Positions 6,542-7,474 of a stretch of 7,474 bases of DNA are shown here, one piece after another. Position 1 is the stretch's first letter. Each line of letters opens with the position of its first letter. Below the pieces are notes generated by a model. That model was given only the letters and a program-made list of their open reading frames with translations. It was not told where the DNA came from and did no database searches. A program made the position numbers and the translations under genes. The DNA is taken from contig CAZOJX010000095.1 in assembly GCA_964580255.1 (NCBI GenBank), positions 1 to 7,474 of the forward strand. Reading direction: 5' to 3'. This stretch comes from HGM12587 sp964580255. GTDB lineage: Bacteria; Bacillota; Clostridia; Lachnospirales; Lachnospiraceae.

Positions 6542-6579
6542 GAAATCCTATCTTACAGATTTCACAAAGGAGACTTCTT

Positions 6580-7474
6580 ATGGAAAAATCTACTACCAAA
6601 TCTTACTTAACTGCCACCGGCACCATTTCTCACAATATGACCAACGACTATATGTTTCGGTATATTCTGCAAAAGAACGAAAAAGTCCTGAAAGGTCTGG
6701 TCAGTTCCCTGCTTCACCTAGATCCTTCTTCCATCAAAAAGATCACAATCCAAAATCCCATCAACCTTGCAGAAGACATTACAGGAAAAGATTTCATCAT
6801 GGACGTAGAGCTGATGCTCAATGATGACCGTTTGATCAACCTGGAAATGCAGGTAAATGATGAACACAACTGGTCGGAACGATCGCTTTCCTATCTTTGC
6901 CGCACCTTTGACCAGCTTTATCAGGGACAGGATTACGAAGAAGCCCTTCCTGTCCATCATATCGGCTTTCTGGACTTCACACTCTTTCCCGAATACCTGG
7001 AATTTTACGCCACCTATCAGCTTTTGAATATCAAAAATCACCATCAGTACAGTAGTAAATTTTCTCTGTCTGTGGTAGACTTAAGCCAAATAAATCTTGC
7101 CACAGAAGAAGACATTATCTATGGTATCGACCACTGGGCTCGTCTTTTCAAAGCAAAAACCTGGGAGGAAATAAAAATGCTCGCAAAGGATAACGAATAC
7201 TTAGAAGCTGCTGCAAACTCTCTATTTGAAGCAAACGAAGAACGTATGGTTCGGGAACGCTGTATCGCCAGAAAGCTGGCGGAACGCAGAGAACGTACTT
7301 TGGAACGTGATATTAAACGATTGAAAGAGTCAAACTTCAGACTTGAAGAACGCAATGCTGATCTGGAAAAGCATACCTCTACCCTCGAAGAACGCAATGC
7401 TGATCTGGAAAAGCATACTTCTACCCTCGAAGAACGTATCAAAGAACTGGAAGCAATCATTGCTAGTCAGACTT
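6580..7474 (+). CDS. Rpn-family PD-(D/E)XK nuclease, C-terminus cut by window
   Basis: Reads from ATG 6580 without a stop to the right edge (298 residues visible), so the gene is partial at its 3' end. It belongs to the Rpn/PDDEXK transposase-like nucleases (PF12784), DNA endonucleases linked to recombination and anti-phage defence. Visible hallmarks are MTNDYMFRYIL (20-30) as the N-terminal family motif, the catalytic core Asp75 in FIMDVEL, Glu89 and Gln91 in NLEMQV (D...ExQ form of the nuclease site), WSERSLSYL (98-106), and TWEEIKMLAKDNEYL (194-208) starting the variable tail. From about 217 the protein is a charged, Leu-spaced coiled coil with a 14-residue tandem repeat. AAAGGAG (6566-6572), 7 bases before the ATG, supports the start. 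Despite frequent 'transposase' labels no terminal inverted repeats or neighbouring IS genes are seen. It stands alone after the DUF362 terminator. Confidence 0.88.
   Translation, partial: MEKSTTKSYLTATGTISHNMTNDYMFRYILQKNEKVLKGLVSSLLHLDPSSIKKITIQNPINLAEDITGKDFIMDVELMLNDDRLINLEMQVNDEHNWSERSLSYLCRTFDQLYQGQDYEEALPVHHIGFLDFTLFPEYLEFYATYQLLNIKNHHQYSSKFSLSVVDLSQINLATEEDIIYGIDHWARLFKAKTWEEIKMLAKDNEYLEAAANSLFEANEERMVRERCIARKLAERRERTLERDIKRLKESNFRLEERNADLEKHTSTLEERNADLEKHTSTLEERIKELEAIIASQT
7163..7170 (+). promoter_or_regulatory. Internal Shine-Dalgarno within the Rpn gene
   Basis: GGGAGGAA contains GGAGG, with 8 bases between its last G and the in-frame ATG at 7177 (codon 200). It is created partly by the use of GAG for Glu196, whereas 32 of the 35 Glu codons visible in this gene are GAA. 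It looks stronger than the gene's own initiation site (AAAGGAG). Confidence 0.5.
7177..7474 (+). CDS. Candidate intragenic small protein (RpnS-like antitoxin), partial
   Basis: Starts at in-frame codon 200 of the Rpn gene (MLAKDNEYLEA...) behind a near-ideal ribosome binding site and would yield only the C-terminal tail: at least 99 residues, nearly all helical and coiled-coil, without the nuclease core. In enterobacterial Rpn systems a separately translated C-terminal fragment (RpnS) binds and blocks the full-length toxic nuclease (RpnL). The arrangement here fits that architecture: internal start after the nuclease domain, and variable repeat-bearing helix in the product. That this start is used, and that the product inhibits, are inferences. 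A second in-frame Met (codon 223) has no comparable ribosome binding site. Confidence 0.45.
   Translation, partial: MLAKDNEYLEAAANSLFEANEERMVRERCIARKLAERRERTLERDIKRLKESNFRLEERNADLEKHTSTLEERNADLEKHTSTLEERIKELEAIIASQT
7342..7437 (+). repeat. 42-bp tandem repeat (2 full copies plus partial third) in the Rpn tail
   Basis: Copies 7342-7383 and 7384-7425 differ at only 2 of 42 bases and both encode LEERNADLEKHTST. A partial third copy (7426-7437) encodes LEER before the sequence diverges. The unit is 14 residues, exactly two heptads, with Leu at the first position of each heptad, so gain or loss of a copy keeps both reading frame and coiled-coil register. Confidence 0.95.

Noticed and set aside
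6504..6824. Plus-strand ORF of 106 codons overlapping the Rpn start
   Set aside because: It is out of frame with the Rpn gene, which has a proper ribosome binding site and recognised domains; the ORF has low-complexity composition and no family resemblance.
7119..7460. Minus-strand ORF of 113 codons with repeated Ser/Arg-rich segments
   Set aside because: It is antisense to the Rpn tail; its repeats mirror the 42-bp repeat and no ribosome binding site or family resemblance is seen.
6580..7474. Rpn gene as part of an insertion sequence
   Set aside because: The family is often labelled transposase, but no terminal inverted repeats, target duplications or partner transposase genes are visible, and the gene sits in its own leader-controlled unit.

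Overview
The window looks like chromosomal DNA from a low-to-mid GC Firmicute, most likely a gut Lachnospiraceae member (Blautia/Dorea/Clostridium cluster XIVa type). This is an inference from the style of the proteins, AGGAGG-type ribosome binding sites, TTGACA/TATAAT promoters, a T-box leader and a lipoprotein-anchored ABC binding protein. No rRNA, tRNA, CRISPR array or insertion sequence is visible.

Layout. (1) Positions 3-1055, + strand: 3' part of a PfkB-family sugar kinase of the 2-keto-3-deoxygluconate kinase type, cut by the left edge. It ends at a strong hairpin (1087-1134) that can serve as terminator for both converging transcripts. (2) Positions 1142-3833, - strand: a three-gene ABC importer operon read as lipoprotein (trpX), permease (trpY), ATPase (trpZ). 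(3) Positions 3889 to about 4178, - strand: its leader is a complete T-box riboswitch with specifier codon UGG (tryptophan), a T-box sequence TGGTACCGCG and a good intrinsic terminator, preceded by its own promoter. The sequence therefore predicts that uncharged tRNA-Trp turns on the importer, which supports tryptophan uptake. (4) Positions 4222-5055, - strand: a DegV/FakB-type fatty-acid-binding protein with a perfect-consensus promoter and a palindrome at its transcription start. Its stop codon lies 8 bases before the importer promoter. (5) Positions 5230-6354, + strand: a divergently transcribed single gene for a DUF362 protein carrying two [4Fe-4S] ferredoxin motifs, with its own promoter and terminator. 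(6) Positions 6580-7474, + strand: an Rpn-family PD-(D/E)XK nuclease, cut by the right edge. It is not a shadow ORF; it simply lacks a stop codon inside the window.

The most notable point is in the Rpn gene. Inside it, an in-frame ATG (codon 200) is preceded by a near-ideal Shine-Dalgarno sequence and would produce the variable C-terminal coiled-coil region on its own. That region contains a 42-bp tandem repeat that keeps both reading frame and heptad register. This matches the gene-within-gene toxin/antitoxin arrangement known for Rpn anti-phage nucleases of enterobacteria, here in a Firmicute.
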